From contig NC_009046.1 of assembly GCF_000209165.1 (NCBI RefSeq), positions 1,660,954-1,724,953 of the forward strand: DNA of 64,000 bases, read 5' to 3'. Below, one piece after another: positions 29,801 to 40,356 of this stretch. The notes under the pieces are model-generated. The model was given only the letters and a program-made list of their open reading frames with translations, did no database searches and was not told where the DNA came from. This DNA is from Scheffersomyces stipitis CBS 6054 (lineage: Eukaryota; Ascomycota; Pichiomycetes; Serinales; Debaryomycetaceae). Each line of letters begins with the position of its first letter. Position 1 is the first letter of the stretch. A program made the position numbers and the translations under genes.

Positions 29801-32800
29801 GTACACTACCACCTTCACTACCACCAATGATGATGGTTCAGTTTCTACTGAAACTGGTGATGTTCTCATTTCTACTGATTCTGACGGAAGTTGGTACACT
29901 ACCACTTCTATTATCACTGCCGAAGAACCAACTGAGTACACTACCACCTTCACTACCACCAATGATGATGGTTCAGTTTCTACTGAAACCGGTGATGTGT
30001 TGATCTCTACTGATTCTGACGGAAGTTGGTACACTACCACTTCTATTATCACTGCCGAAGAACCAACTGAGTACACCACAACTTTCACCACCACCAATGA
30101 TGATGGTTCAGTTTCTACTGAAACTGGTGATGTGTTGATCTCTACTGATTCTGACGGAAGTTGGTACACTACCACTTCTATTATCACTGCCGAAGAACCA
30201 ACTGAATACACTACAACTTTCACTACCACCAATGATGATGGTTCAGTTTCTACTGAAACCGGTGATGTGTTGATCTCTACTGATTCTGACGGAAGTTGGT
30301 ACACTACCACTTCTATTATCACTGCAGAAGAACCAACTGAGTACACCACAACTTTCACTACCACCAATGATGATGGTTCAGTTTCTACTGAAACTGGTGA
30401 TGTTCTCATTTCTACTGATTCAGACGGAAGTTGGTACACTACTACTTCTTTGATTGGAGAAGAACCAACTGAGTACACAACCACCTTCACCACCACCAAT
30501 GATGATGGTTCTGTCTCTACTGGAACTGGTGATGTTCTCATTTCTACTGATTCAGACGGAAGTTGGTACACTACTACTTCTTTGATTGGAGAAGAACCAA
30601 CTGAGTACACTACCACCTTCACTACCACCAATGATGATGGTTCTGTCTCTACTGGAACTGGTGATGTTCTCATTTCTACTGATTCAGACGGAAGTTGGTA
30701 CACTACTACTTCTTTGATTGGAGAAGAACCAACTGAGTACACTACCACCTTCACCACCACCAATGATGATGGTTCTGTCTCTACTGGAACTGGTGATGTT
30801 CTCATTTCTACTGATTCAGACGGAAGTTGGTACACTACTACTTCTTTGATTGGAGAAGAACCAACTGAGTACACTACCACCTTCACTACCACCAATGATG
30901 ATGGTTCTGTCTCTACTGGAACTGGTGATGTTCTCATTTCTACTGATTCAGACGGAAGTTGGTACACTACTACTTCTTTGATTGGAGAAGAACCAACTGA
31001 GTACACTACCACCTTCACTACCACCAATGATGATGGTTCTGTCTCTACTGGAACTGGTGATGTTCTCATTTCTACTGATTCAGACGGAAGTTGGTACACT
31101 ACTACTTCTTTGATTGGAGAAGAACCAACTGAGTACACTACCACCTTCACTACCACCAATGATGATGGTTCTGTCTCTACTGGAACTGGTGATGTTCTCA
31201 TTTCTACTGATTCAGACGGAAGTTGGTACACTACTACTTCTTTGATTGGAGAAGAACCAACTGAGTACACAACCACCTTCACCACCACCAATGATGATGG
31301 TTCTGTCTCTACTGGAACTGGTGATGTTCTCATTTCTACTGATTCAGACGGAAGTTGGTACACTACTACTTCTTTGATTGGAGAAGAACCAACTGAGTAC
31401 ACTACCACCTTCACTACCACCAATGATGATGGTTCTGTCTCTACTGGAACTGGTGATGTTCTCATTTCTACTGATTCAGACGGAAGTTGGTACACTACTA
31501 CTTCTTTGATTGGAGAAGAACCAACTGAGTACACTACCACCTTCACTACCACCAATGATGATGGTTCTGTCTCTACTGGAACTGGTGATGTTCTCATTTC
31601 TACTGATTCAGACGGAAGTTGGTACACTACTACTTCTTTGATTGGAGAAGAACCAACTGAGTACACTACCACCTTCACCACCACCAATGATGATGGTTCT
31701 GTCTCTACTGGAACTGGTGATGTTCTCATTTCTACTGATTCAGACGGCAGCTGGTACACTACTACTTCATTAATTTCGAACCCTGTCATTTGTGTAAGAG
31801 ATGGAGAAGGGTGTTCAACACCAACTGAGTACACCACTACTTTCACAACCACCAATGATGATGGCTCTGTTTCGACTGGAACCGGTGATGTGTTGATCAC
31901 GACTGATTCAAACGGCAGCTGGTACACTACCACTTCTTTGATTGGAGAAGAACCAACTGAGTACACTACCACCTTCACCACCACCAATGATGATGGTTCT
32001 GTCTCTACTGGAACTGGTGATGTTCTCATTTCTACTGATTCAAACGGCAGCTGGTACACTACTACTTCTTTGATTGGAGAAGAACCAACTGAGTACACCA
32101 CTACCTTCACAACCACTAACGCCGATGGCTCTGTTTCGACTGGAACCGGTGATGTGTTGATCACGACTGATTCAAACGGCAGCTGGTACACTACCACTTC
32201 TTTGATTGGAGAAGAACCAACTGAGTACACCACTACCTTCACAACCACTAACGCCGATGGCTCTGTTTCGACTGGAACCGGTGATGTGTTGATCACGACT
32301 GATTCAAACGGCAGCTGGTACACTACCACTTCTTTGATTGGAGAAGAACCAACTGAGTACACCACTACCTTCACAACCACTAACGCCGATGGCTCTGTTT
32401 CGACTGGAACCGGTGATGTGTTGATCACGACTGATTCAGACGGAAGTTGGTACACTACTACTTCTTTGATTGGAGAAGAACCAACTGAGTACACAACCAC
32501 CTTCACCACCACCAATGATGATGGTTCTGTCTCTACTGGAACTGGTGATGTTCTCATTTCTACTGATTCAAACGGCAGCTGGTACACTACTACTTCTTTG
32601 ATTGGAGAAGAACCAACTGAGTACACCACTACCTTCACAACCACTAACGCCGATGGCTCTGTTTCGACTGGAACCGGTGATGTGTTGATCACGACTGATT
32701 CAAACGGCAGCTGGTACACTACTACTTCTTTGATTGGAGAAGAACCAACTGAGTACACCACTACCTTCACAACCACTAACGCCGATGGCTCTGTTTCGAC

Positions 32801-33758
32801 GGGAACAGGTGATGTTCTTATTAGTACGGATGATGCTGGCAATTGGTACACCTCCACATTTAATATTGGTGAAGTTTCTGCATCTTCAACAGGAAAAGTC
32901 ATCTGTTTGAGAGATGGTTCTAACTGTGTCACTGTATCAAGTACTAGTACGACTGTTCGCACCGTATGTCCTGTCTGTTCCGCTCATACAACTAAGATCG
33001 TTAGTACTAATTCAGATGGTTCAGTGGCAACTGTTTCTGGGGAAGTCATTGTCACTACGGACTCTGAGGGACACGTCTACACTACTTCAATTTTGAATAC
33101 TGTAGCTCCTTTGGTTACGAGTGTGGTTACCACAACAGGACTCCATGGGGTACCAACGACTTACACTACTGTTGTTCCAGACAATTCTGCTTCTGGTTCC
33201 GGTTCTTCTGGTTCTGGTTCTTCTGGTTCTGGTTCTTCTGGTTCCGGTTCTTCTGGTTCTGGTTCTTCTGGTTCCGGTTCTTCTGATTCCGGTTCTGGTT
33301 CTGGTTCTGGTTCCGGTTCTTCTGGTTCTGGTTCCGGTTCTTCTGGTTCTGGTTCTTCTGGTTCTGGTTCTGGTTCTGGTTCCGGTTCCGGTTCTTCTGG
33401 TTCTGGTTCTTCTGGTTCCGGTTCTTCTGATTCCGGTTCTTCTGGTTCTGGTTCTGGTTCTGGTTCCGGTTCCGGTTCTTCTGGTTCTGGTTCTTCTGGT
33501 TCTGGTTCTTCTGGTTCTGGTTCTTCTGGTTCTGGTTCTGGTTCTGGTTCCGGTTCTTCTGGTTCTGGTTCTTCTTCCGCATCTGACACTGGTTCGAACA
33601 CTGGTACTGGTACTGGCCCCTCTCCAGCGTCTGGATCCGGAAGTTCGGATACCCCTATACCGTCAGCAGCTCCTGTTGAAGGTGGAGCTGCATCGATTGT
33701 CTCCAACAAGTCCCTTGTTATTGCGATCATTTCGATATTTACCATCTTTGCAATTTGA
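26847..33758 (+). CDS. Hyr/Iff-family GPI cell-wall protein with 36 repeats
   Basis: A 2303-residue secreted wall protein. Residues 1-20 are a signal peptide ending LVTAQ. Residues about 25-345 form the Hyphal_reg_CWP domain ([40 protein letters not shown]), followed by SNCQPCK. Residues 398-2010 hold 36 tandem units: 17 of 45 residues ending IITAE, one hybrid, then 18 ending mostly LIGE (44 residues), interrupted once by a Cys-containing insert [10 protein letters not shown] near 31,780-31,820. The units are rich in Thr and Ser and likely heavily O-glycosylated. About 140 residues of Ser-Gly dipeptide follow, then a hydrophobic C-terminal GPI-addition signal. Members of this family are surface adhesins or wall proteins in Candida. 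The ligand is unknown. Repeat number probably varies between strains. Confidence 0.9.
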   Translation: MLFRKFITVAVLLLSSLVTAQEITENTVDRGTINLGVGDLDIDPGVYYSIVDVALVALVGGLDVGAGSGFYVTGTSPLLGSTVTLTAPLGTLVNNGIVAFNSIRSSLTGTGYSLGGASFTNNGEMYFGGNGLISALPNVSLTAPDFTNSAGALLVFYQSTRGSGTVVLGAVTPITNDGQICFYNEVYQQTTSIQGGGCMTANQDSSIYLTSLLNTVDQDQTFYLADSESTLQTSPITLSADTPIVVGGFGGGNALGLDTALRPNLLGGPYDYDPNTGILTVYGLASTALIPMLQQYDIGTGYDPSKFGTTTINSPGVLPGGGVTYSDDPPNPPPSNCQPCKMLPDAPGIDPTETTTTTTVTNTDGSVCTEIDDILISTSDDGSWFTSTSTISNICQQPTEYTTTFTTTNDDGSVSTETGDVLISTDSDGSWYTTTSIITAEEPTEYTTTFTTTNDDGSVSTETGDVLISTDSDGSWYTTTSIITAEEPTEYTTTFTTTNDDGSVSTETGDVLISTDSDGSWYTTTSIITAEEPTEYTTTFTTTNDDGSVSTETGDVLISTDSDGSWFTTTSIITAEEPTEYTTTFTTTNDDGSVSTETGDVLISTDSDGSWYTTTSIITAEEPTEYTTTFTTTNDDGSVSTETGDVLISTDSDGSWYTTTSIITAEEPTEYTTTFTTTNDDGSVSTETGDVLISTDSDGSWYTTTSIITAEEPTEYTTTFTTTNDDGSVSTETGDVLISTDSDGSWYTTTSIITAEEPTEYTTTFTTTNDDGSVSTETGDVLISTDSDGSWYTTTSIITAEEPTEYTTTFTTTNDDGSVSTETGDVLISTDSDGSWYTTTSIITAEEPTEYTTTFTTTNDDGSVSTETGDVLISTDSDGSWYTTTSIITAEEPTEYTTTFTTTNDDGSVSTETGDVLISTDSDGSWYTTTSIITAEEPTEYTTTFTTTNDDGSVSTETGDVLISTDSDGSWYTTTSIITAEEPTEYTTTFTTTNDDGSVSTETGDVLISTDSDGSWYTTTSIITAEEPTEYTTTFTTTNDDGSVSTETGDVLISTDSDGSWYTTTSIITAEEPTEYTTTFTTTNDDGSVSTETGDVLISTDSDGSWYTTTSIITAEEPTEYTTTFTTTNDDGSVSTETGDVLISTDSDGSWYTTTSIITAEEPTEYTTTFTTTNDDGSVSTETGDVLISTDSDGSWYTTTSLIGEEPTEYTTTFTTTNDDGSVSTGTGDVLISTDSDGSWYTTTSLIGEEPTEYTTTFTTTNDDGSVSTGTGDVLISTDSDGSWYTTTSLIGEEPTEYTTTFTTTNDDGSVSTGTGDVLISTDSDGSWYTTTSLIGEEPTEYTTTFTTTNDDGSVSTGTGDVLISTDSDGSWYTTTSLIGEEPTEYTTTFTTTNDDGSVSTGTGDVLISTDSDGSWYTTTSLIGEEPTEYTTTFTTTNDDGSVSTGTGDVLISTDSDGSWYTTTSLIGEEPTEYTTTFTTTNDDGSVSTGTGDVLISTDSDGSWYTTTSLIGEEPTEYTTTFTTTNDDGSVSTGTGDVLISTDSDGSWYTTTSLIGEEPTEYTTTFTTTNDDGSVSTGTGDVLISTDSDGSWYTTTSLIGEEPTEYTTTFTTTNDDGSVSTGTGDVLISTDSDGSWYTTTSLISNPVICVRDGEGCSTPTEYTTTFTTTNDDGSVSTGTGDVLITTDSNGSWYTTTSLIGEEPTEYTTTFTTTNDDGSVSTGTGDVLISTDSNGSWYTTTSLIGEEPTEYTTTFTTTNADGSVSTGTGDVLITTDSNGSWYTTTSLIGEEPTEYTTTFTTTNADGSVSTGTGDVLITTDSNGSWYTTTSLIGEEPTEYTTTFTTTNADGSVSTGTGDVLITTDSDGSWYTTTSLIGEEPTEYTTTFTTTNDDGSVSTGTGDVLISTDSNGSWYTTTSLIGEEPTEYTTTFTTTNADGSVSTGTGDVLITTDSNGSWYTTTSLIGEEPTEYTTTFTTTNADGSVSTGTGDVLISTDDAGNWYTSTFNIGEVSASSTGKVICLRDGSNCVTVSSTSTTVRTVCPVCSAHTTKIVSTNSDGSVATVSGEVIVTTDSEGHVYTTSILNTVAPLVTSVVTTTGLHGVPTTYTTVVPDNSASGSGSSGSGSSGSGSSGSGSSGSGSSGSGSSDSGSGSGSGSGSSGSGSGSSGSGSSGSGSGSGSGSGSSGSGSSGSGSSDSGSSGSGSGSGSGSGSSGSGSSGSGSSGSGSSGSGSGSGSGSSGSGSSSASDTGSNTGTGTGPSPASGSGSSDTPIPSAAPVEGGAASIVSNKSLVIAIISIFTIFAI
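28038..32876 (+). repeat. Coding tandem repeat, 135/132-bp units, 36 copies
   Basis: Seventeen 135-bp units start at 28,038. One 132-bp hybrid unit follows at 30,333. Ten type-B units (nine of 132 bp and one extended to 168 bp) run from 30,465, and eight more 132-bp units run from 31,821. All lengths are multiples of three. Types A and B differ at the ETG/GTG position and in the unit tail (IITAE versus LIGE). Confidence 0.9.
33184..33585 (+). repeat. Ser-Gly codon repeat (GGTTCTGGTTCTTCT-like)
   Basis: About 400 bases of short degenerate hexamer/nonamer repeats encoding (SG)n and SSG, forming a flexible stalk before the GPI signal. The simple sequence is prone to slippage. The opposite strand is also open (Glu-Pro) but carries no independent support. 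Confidence 0.85.
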
Positions 33759-35541
33759 AAAGATGACTTATTTATAAGAGAATTATTACAACCTTTTTTG
33801 AAGTTCATCATTATCATCAATATTACCCCATGCATTAAACCAGGTGAACTGGTTGAAAGGAAATTTCACTTGAAATTCACTCGTTGCAAAACACCGAATT
33901 ATAATTCTATTTCTCAATTCGACATAATACTTTCATAGATATTCTTATCGCTGTGCGACTACTTTCTTTTAATTAACGTGATGATCACTGTATTTGTCTG
34001 TAGAGATGTCAAATTCAAATTTACATTTACTTACCCTGGTACGAGCATCTAAAAAATGATAGAGATGTCTTTTAGGCGTTTCTTAGCATTTTCTATTTCT
34101 TTATCATTGGGTTCTTTTCGATGATAATGGCAGAGTTTACTGGATGGATTTGTAGAAATGCTTTTCGCCTAAGCAAGTAATCAAATGCATGTATGAAACT
34201 CATAAAGAAATGTGCATACCAACCTCGAGAGTTTTCGACTATTTCATATACGGTCAACGTAATATCACAAAAACGCCTCTAAGATGCAAGAAATTAGCAC
34301 CAAATTTCAAAAATTGTTGTCATAGTCCATATTTTGAGTCAAAGGGTACCGTTGTTTGTCGAACTGAAAGATTTGACGTCAAATAGATCAATTTCTTTTT
34401 CAATTCTATTAACATACGAAGTAGTGAAGTATTGACACTATCTTATCTGTTCTAGCCAAGTGCACTTCTCGGCTATAAGGTAATCAGTACCTGTTTTCGG
34501 GACCACATCAATGTACCCAGCTGGATATTGTATAACAGATACCTGGTATTAAACGGAGCGTAAAAATTGGGATTTTGGCATTGGTTATTGTATCTCTCCC
34601 GATTGCCTCATATTTTGTGGCTATCATGGAATCGAGTACTTAAAATACGAAAAAACTGGTAGGTTGCGACACTACTTCCGTAGATGGCGGATCTTCGTGT
34701 CAAAACTTGGCTACTGTGCGCATTACAAGGGGCCCTAATACATTTGATCAGTTGTAGCCTTCATATAGAGCCAATTACAAAATAGCATGTATGGAACTGA
34801 AGTATGCTCCATGTGACAAGGTGAAAAAGGGTCCATTTGAGTGGTCCGCTTCTCTTACATGAATGTCCTGGACCCTTGTTGGGATCTACTGGCAGACCGT
34901 GAGATGTATTTGGTATTTCAAAAGAATAAGTTGAATGATGGTCTCTTGTTGAATGAGAAACAGATCTGTAAGGATCTTTGATTCGGTTAAAGGGCCGATC
35001 CAAACGTCAAACAGTGTGAAATCTCTTGGTATGACCTCGGTCAGAACATCCTTCTTGGTGAGGCAACTTCCAGCTTATACACAAAATGCACATAATTCGT
35101 AGGGTTTCGGGAAATGAATTAGATTCAATTAAGTCTTGAATTGTGTTCATTTGAACACCGAATTGGCGTTTCCCTGCATTTTCTATTTGAACCTGTCAAT
35201 CACTGGCATCTGGTTTTGGTGGAGATGTTGTACAGCAACCCATTTTGTTACTTGTTTTTTAAGACTTAAAACGAAGACCCTTCCACGGGTAATGGTGCCC
35301 AAATGACATTTTTTACTAAATCTGTATCATTGATAGCTAAACGAGGCAGCTTTGGGCAAATTGGAGGATGCTTCCTGCTGAAACGTTGCTAGGTAAATCT
35401 ATAGGGACTGTGATTTTTGCAGTAATTGGAATAGAAATCAATTCATTTTCTCTAGTATAAATCCTTGCCCACCGCCAGACTTCACTGACTTGATGTAAAT
35501 TTTTCAATCATCGAAGTACCTACTCAAGTCCTCTAACTAAT
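33759..35541. other. Intergenic 1.8 kb upstream of second wall gene
   Basis: AT-rich, no supported gene. Open frames at 34,189-34,386 (plus) and 34,761-35,003 (minus, TTG start) have no motif. A TATAAAT at 35,456-35,462 sits about 80 bp before the next ATG and is a plausible TATA box. Confidence 0.5.
35456..35462 (+). promoter_or_regulatory. TATA box of second wall gene
   Basis: TATAAAT 80 bases before the ATG at 35,542, on the coding strand. Confidence 0.5.
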
Positions 35542-38500
35542 ATGCTATTTTTGAAACTTTTGGTGAGGACACTTGCTTGTGTGGCAGCTGTTCTTGCTAT
35601 TGATATAACCTCCCCAAGAATTGATAGAGGTGTTGTCAACCTTTCCATCGGAGACATCACGATTGAATCCGGAGCTTACTGGTCCATCGTAGACAATGCT
35701 GTATCTGTACTTGCTGGTGACTTAGATGTCAAGGATGACGCTGGATTCTACATTACTTCGACACAGAGTTTAATTGGCTTATCTGTTACCCTTGCTTCTG
35801 GATTGGGATCGATCACTAATGATGGTATAATTGCATTTAATTCGGTTGTCTCGTTGGTTGCTCCAAATTACAACTTGATTGGTCTCTCATTCACGAACAA
35901 CGGAGAAATGTACTTGGGTACTAACGGCTCTGTTGTTGGTGCTCCACCAATTAACCTCGTTGCCCCAAGCTGGACTAACACAGGTTTGTTGGTGATCTAC
36001 CTGCAAACAAGAAGTGCAGATGGTATTGTCAATCTCGGAGGAACTGGATTGGTTATTCAAAACAATGGTCAGATCTGCTTAACGAATGAGCTTTACCAAG
36101 CTTCCACTCAAATTCGTGGTACTGGTTGTATAACCGCAAATGTAGACTCTACTGTTTTCTTGGCTAATGGTTTGTTAGGCGTTGATCAATCACAAACGTT
36201 TTACTTAGCTGACTCCAGATCATCTATTAGAGCTAATGCTGTTGCTGTTCCTCAAACGTTCACTATTGCTGGTTTTGGTAATGGTAACATTATCGGTTTA
36301 GATATTCCACTTGCAACTGTTTTTCCGCTAAGCTCGTGGAGTTATACCTCAAGTACTGGTATCTTGACACTCAGAGGTCTTGGTTTATTGTCTCAAAACT
36401 TCAACATTGGTCCAGGATATAATAGCAATTTATTTTCGATCACAACGGATAGCAGTCTTGGATTGGCCAGTGTTCCTTTAGGTGGCCTCACTTACAGTGG
36501 TCCAGTACCAAATGCAATTCCTTCGAACTGCCAACCTTGCAAGAATTTGCCTAGTGCACCTGGTACATCTGCAAGTGTCACTTCCACTTCTTTCACTTCT
36601 ACCAAGTCTGATGGATCAATTTGTACTGATGTTGATCAAATCCTCATTTCCACCGATGCACAAGGTTCTTGGTTCACATCTACTTCACTTGTATCTGAAG
36701 TTTGCAGCACTATCCCTAACTCTCAGACAACAGAAACGTCTACTTGGACCGGAACTACTACTAAGACCGTCACACTTACCGACACTGTTGGTGGTACTGA
36801 CACAGTCATCGTTGAAGTTCCTTCCACTCCAAACTCTCAGACAACAGAAACGTCTACTTGGACTGGCACTTACATCACCACTGTCACCGAAACTGACACT
36901 CCAGGTGGTACTGACACTGTCATTGTTGAAGTTCCTTCTACTCCAAACTCAGAGACCACCATAGTTTCAACTTGGACTGGAACTACTACTAAGACCGTCA
37001 CACTTACCGACACTGTTGGTGGTACTGACACCGTCATTGTTGAAGTTCCTTCTACTCCAAACTCTGAGACCACCATAGTTTCCACTTGGACTGGAACTAC
37101 TACTAAGACCGTCACACTTACCGACACTGTTGGTGGTACTGACACCGTCATCGTTGAAGTTCCATCTACTGCCAACTCGCAAACCACAATAACTTCTACC
37201 TGGACTGGCACTTACATCACCACCGTCACCGAAACTGACACTCCAGGTGGTACTGACACTGTCATTGTTGAAGTTCCATCTACTCCAAACTCTCAGACAA
37301 CAGAAACGTCTACCTGGACTGGCACTACTACTAAGACCGTCACGCTTACCGACACTGTTGGTGGTACTGACACCGTCATCGTTGAAGTTCCATCTACTGC
37401 CAACTCGCAAACCACAATAACTTCTACCTGGACTGGCACTTACATCACCACTGTCACCGAAACTGACACTCCAGGTGGTACTGACACTGTCATTGTTGAA
37501 GTTCCTTCTACTCCAAACTCTGAGACCACCATAGTTTCAACTTGGACCGGAACTACTACTAAGACCGTCACGCTTACCGACACTGTTGGTGGTACTGACA
37601 CTGTCATTGTTGAAGTTCCATCTACTCCAAACTCTCAGACAACAGAAACGTCTACCTGGACTGGCACTACTACTAAGACCGTCACGCTTACCGACACTGT
37701 TGGTGGTACTGACACCGTCATCGTTGAAGTTCCATCTACTGCCAACTCGCAAACCACAATAACTTCTACCTGGACTGGCACTTACATCACCACTGTCACC
37801 GAAACTGACACTCCAGGTGGTACTGACACTGTCATTGTTGAAGTTCCTTCTACTCCAAACTCAGAGACCACCATAGTTTCAACTTGGACCGGAACTACTA
37901 CTAAGACCGTCACGCTTACCGACACTGTTGGTGGTACTGACACTGTCATTGTTGAAGTTCCATCTACTCCAAACTCTCAGACAACAGAAACGTCTACCTG
38001 GACTGGCACTACTACTAAGACCGTCACGCTTACCGACACTGTTGGTGGTACTGACACTGTCATTGTTGAAGTTCCTTCTACTCCAAACTCAGAGACCACC
38101 ATAGTTTCAACTTGGACTGGAACTACTACTAGGACCGTCACACTTACCGACACTGTTGGTGGTACTGACACCGTCATCGTTGAAGTTCCATCTACTGCCA
38201 ACTCGCAAACCACAATAACTTCTACCTGGACTGGCACTTACATCACCACTGTCACCGAAACTGACACTCCAGGTGGTACTGACACTGTCATTGTTGAAGT
38301 TCCTTCTACTCCAAACTCAGAGACCACCATAGTTTCAACTTGGACTGGAACTACTACTAAGACCGTCACACTTACCGACACTGTTGGTGGTACTGACACC
38401 GTCATTGTTGAAGTTCCTTCTACTCCAAACTCTGAGACCACCATAGTTTCCACTTGGACTGGAACTACTACTAAGACCGTCACACTTACCGACACTGTTG

Positions 38501-40356
38501 GTGGTACTGACACCGTCATCGTTGAAGTTCCATCTACTGCCAACTCGCAAACCACAATAACTTCTACCTGGACTGGCACTTACATCACCACCGTCACCGA
38601 AACTGACACTCCAGGTGGTACTGACACTGTCATTGTTGAAGTTCCATCTACTCCAAACTCTCAGACAACAGAAACGTCTACCTGGACTGGCACTACTACT
38701 AAGACCGTCACGCTTACCGACACTGTTGGTGGTACTGACACCGTCATCGTTGAAGTTCCATCTACTGCCAACTCGCAAACCACAATAACTTCTACCTGGA
38801 CTGGCACTTACATCACCACTGTCACCGAAACTGACACTCCAGGTGGTACTGACACTGTCATTGTTGAAGTTCCTTCTACTCCAAACTCTGAGACCACCAT
38901 AGTTTCAACTTGGACCGGAACTACTACTAAGACCGTCACGCTTACCGACACTGTTGGTGGTACTGACACTGTCATTGTTGAAGTTCCATCTACTCCAAAC
39001 TCTCAGACAACAGAAACGTCTACCTGGACTGGCACTACTACTAAGACCGTCACGCTTACCGACACTGTTGGTGGTACTGACACCGTCATCGTTGAAGTTC
39101 CATCTACTGCCAACTCGCAAACCACAATAACTTCTACCTGGACTGGCACTTACATCACCACTGTCACCGAAACTGACACTCCAGGTGGTACTGACACTGT
39201 CATTGTTGAAGTTCCTTCTACTCCAAACTCTGAGACCACCATAGTTTCAACTTGGACCGGAACTACTACTAAGACCGTCACGCTTACCGACACTGTTGGT
39301 GGTACTGACACTGTCATTGTTGAAGTTCCATCTACTCCAAACTCTCAGACAACAGAAACGTCTACCTGGACTGGCACTACTACTAAGACCGTCACGCTTA
39401 CCGACACTGTTGGTGGTACTGACACCGTCATCGTTGAAGTTCCATCTACTGCCAACTCGCAAACCACAATAACTTCTACCTGGACTGGCACTTACATCAC
39501 CACTGTCACCGAAACTGACACTCCAGGTGGTACTGACACTGTCATTGTTGAAGTTCCTTCTACTCCAAACTCAGAGACCACCATAGTTTCAACTTGGACC
39601 GGAACTACTACTAAGACCGTCACGCTTACCGACACTGTTGGTGGTACTGACACTGTCATCGTTGAAGTTCCTTCCACTCCAAACTCTCAGACAACAGAAA
39701 CGTCTACTTGGACCGGAACTACTACTAAGACCGTCACACTTACCGACACTGTTGGTGGTACTGACACCGTCATCGTTGAAGTTCCATCTACTGCCAACTC
39801 GCAAACCACAATAACTTCTACCTGGACTGGCACTTACATCACCACCGTCACCGAAACTGACACTCCAGGTGGTACTGACACTGTCATTGTTGAAGTTCCA
39901 TCTACTCCAAACTCTCAGACAACAGAAACGTCTACCTGGACTGGCACTACTACTAAGACCGTCACATTTACCGACACTGTTGGTGGTACTGACACTGTCA
40001 TTGTTGAAGTTCCTTCCACTCCAAACTCTCAGACAACAGAAACGTCTACTTGGACTGGCACTTTCATCACCACTGTCACCGAAACTGATACCCCAGGTGG
40101 TACCGATACTGTCATTGTTGAAGTTCCTTCTAGTAGTGCGGCATGTGTAAGGGCCACAGTAACTGTAACACAAATCCAATCGAAACTGAGTTGTGTAACG
40201 AAGACCACTACCATTCCAAGGGTTACAGAAACCCATGTTATTTGCTCGTCCCGTTACATAACCAGAACTTCAACGAAAACTACTTATTCTATTCCTCATC
40301 GTCTGACAGTCACATGCACTACAACCGTTAGAAGAGGATTCTTTGGTTATATTTAG
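35542..40356 (+). CDS. Hyr/Iff-family secreted wall protein, 30 repeats, no GPI signal
   Basis: A 1604-residue protein with a signal peptide (residues 1-19), a Hyphal_reg_CWP domain (about 25-345; DRGVVNLSIGD, YWSIVDNA, NNGEMYLG, NNGQICLTNE, FYLADSRS) and the SNCQPCKNLPSAPG motif at its end. Residues about 392-1530 are 30 units of 38 residues with the core STWTGT...GGTDTVIVEVPS, resembling ALS/flocculin Thr-rich repeats. The last 74 residues contain four Cys and end RRGFFGYI, without the hydrophobic tail needed for GPI addition. The frame is intact, and the next gene has a comparable tail, so this is probably not a truncation. Candida albicans Iff11 is a known GPI-less secreted member of the family. 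Likely a secreted or disulphide-linked wall component. Confidence 0.88.
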   Translation: MLFLKLLVRTLACVAAVLAIDITSPRIDRGVVNLSIGDITIESGAYWSIVDNAVSVLAGDLDVKDDAGFYITSTQSLIGLSVTLASGLGSITNDGIIAFNSVVSLVAPNYNLIGLSFTNNGEMYLGTNGSVVGAPPINLVAPSWTNTGLLVIYLQTRSADGIVNLGGTGLVIQNNGQICLTNELYQASTQIRGTGCITANVDSTVFLANGLLGVDQSQTFYLADSRSSIRANAVAVPQTFTIAGFGNGNIIGLDIPLATVFPLSSWSYTSSTGILTLRGLGLLSQNFNIGPGYNSNLFSITTDSSLGLASVPLGGLTYSGPVPNAIPSNCQPCKNLPSAPGTSASVTSTSFTSTKSDGSICTDVDQILISTDAQGSWFTSTSLVSEVCSTIPNSQTTETSTWTGTTTKTVTLTDTVGGTDTVIVEVPSTPNSQTTETSTWTGTYITTVTETDTPGGTDTVIVEVPSTPNSETTIVSTWTGTTTKTVTLTDTVGGTDTVIVEVPSTPNSETTIVSTWTGTTTKTVTLTDTVGGTDTVIVEVPSTANSQTTITSTWTGTYITTVTETDTPGGTDTVIVEVPSTPNSQTTETSTWTGTTTKTVTLTDTVGGTDTVIVEVPSTANSQTTITSTWTGTYITTVTETDTPGGTDTVIVEVPSTPNSETTIVSTWTGTTTKTVTLTDTVGGTDTVIVEVPSTPNSQTTETSTWTGTTTKTVTLTDTVGGTDTVIVEVPSTANSQTTITSTWTGTYITTVTETDTPGGTDTVIVEVPSTPNSETTIVSTWTGTTTKTVTLTDTVGGTDTVIVEVPSTPNSQTTETSTWTGTTTKTVTLTDTVGGTDTVIVEVPSTPNSETTIVSTWTGTTTRTVTLTDTVGGTDTVIVEVPSTANSQTTITSTWTGTYITTVTETDTPGGTDTVIVEVPSTPNSETTIVSTWTGTTTKTVTLTDTVGGTDTVIVEVPSTPNSETTIVSTWTGTTTKTVTLTDTVGGTDTVIVEVPSTANSQTTITSTWTGTYITTVTETDTPGGTDTVIVEVPSTPNSQTTETSTWTGTTTKTVTLTDTVGGTDTVIVEVPSTANSQTTITSTWTGTYITTVTETDTPGGTDTVIVEVPSTPNSETTIVSTWTGTTTKTVTLTDTVGGTDTVIVEVPSTPNSQTTETSTWTGTTTKTVTLTDTVGGTDTVIVEVPSTANSQTTITSTWTGTYITTVTETDTPGGTDTVIVEVPSTPNSETTIVSTWTGTTTKTVTLTDTVGGTDTVIVEVPSTPNSQTTETSTWTGTTTKTVTLTDTVGGTDTVIVEVPSTANSQTTITSTWTGTYITTVTETDTPGGTDTVIVEVPSTPNSETTIVSTWTGTTTKTVTLTDTVGGTDTVIVEVPSTPNSQTTETSTWTGTTTKTVTLTDTVGGTDTVIVEVPSTANSQTTITSTWTGTYITTVTETDTPGGTDTVIVEVPSTPNSQTTETSTWTGTTTKTVTFTDTVGGTDTVIVEVPSTPNSQTTETSTWTGTFITTVTETDTPGGTDTVIVEVPSSSAACVRATVTVTQIQSKLSCVTKTTTIPRVTETHVICSSRYITRTSTKTTYSIPHRLTVTCTTTVRRGFFGYI
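36715..40131 (+). repeat. Coding tandem repeat, 114-bp unit, 30 copies
   Basis: The distance from the first unit to the point where a further unit would begin is exactly 30 x 114 bp. Three subtypes (PNSETTIVS, PNSQTTETS, ANSQTTITS...TYITT) recur in fixed order, giving a 342-bp higher-order unit. A segment of about 1 kb (36,859-37,860) recurs 1368 bp later (38,227-39,228). Confidence 0.9.

Noticed and set aside
27857..32962. A 1701-codon open frame antisense to the first wall-protein gene
   Set aside because: It is open only because the repeat period is a multiple of three and the sense codons contain no antisense stop. It has no independent start context or domain, and its protein is a low-complexity mirror of the repeats.
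33161..33835. Antisense Glu-Pro repeat frame and plus-strand Leu-Val frames over the Ser-Gly region
   Set aside because: Frame shadows of a simple codon repeat in a gene with a clear signal peptide and GPI signal.
34761..35003. 80-codon minus frame between the wall genes
   Set aside because: TTG start, no motif; a retroelement origin was considered but not supported.
36715..40131. Considered whether regular repeats could be a CRISPR-like array
   Set aside because: There are no unique spacers; the units are contiguous in-frame coding repeats in a eukaryotic gene.
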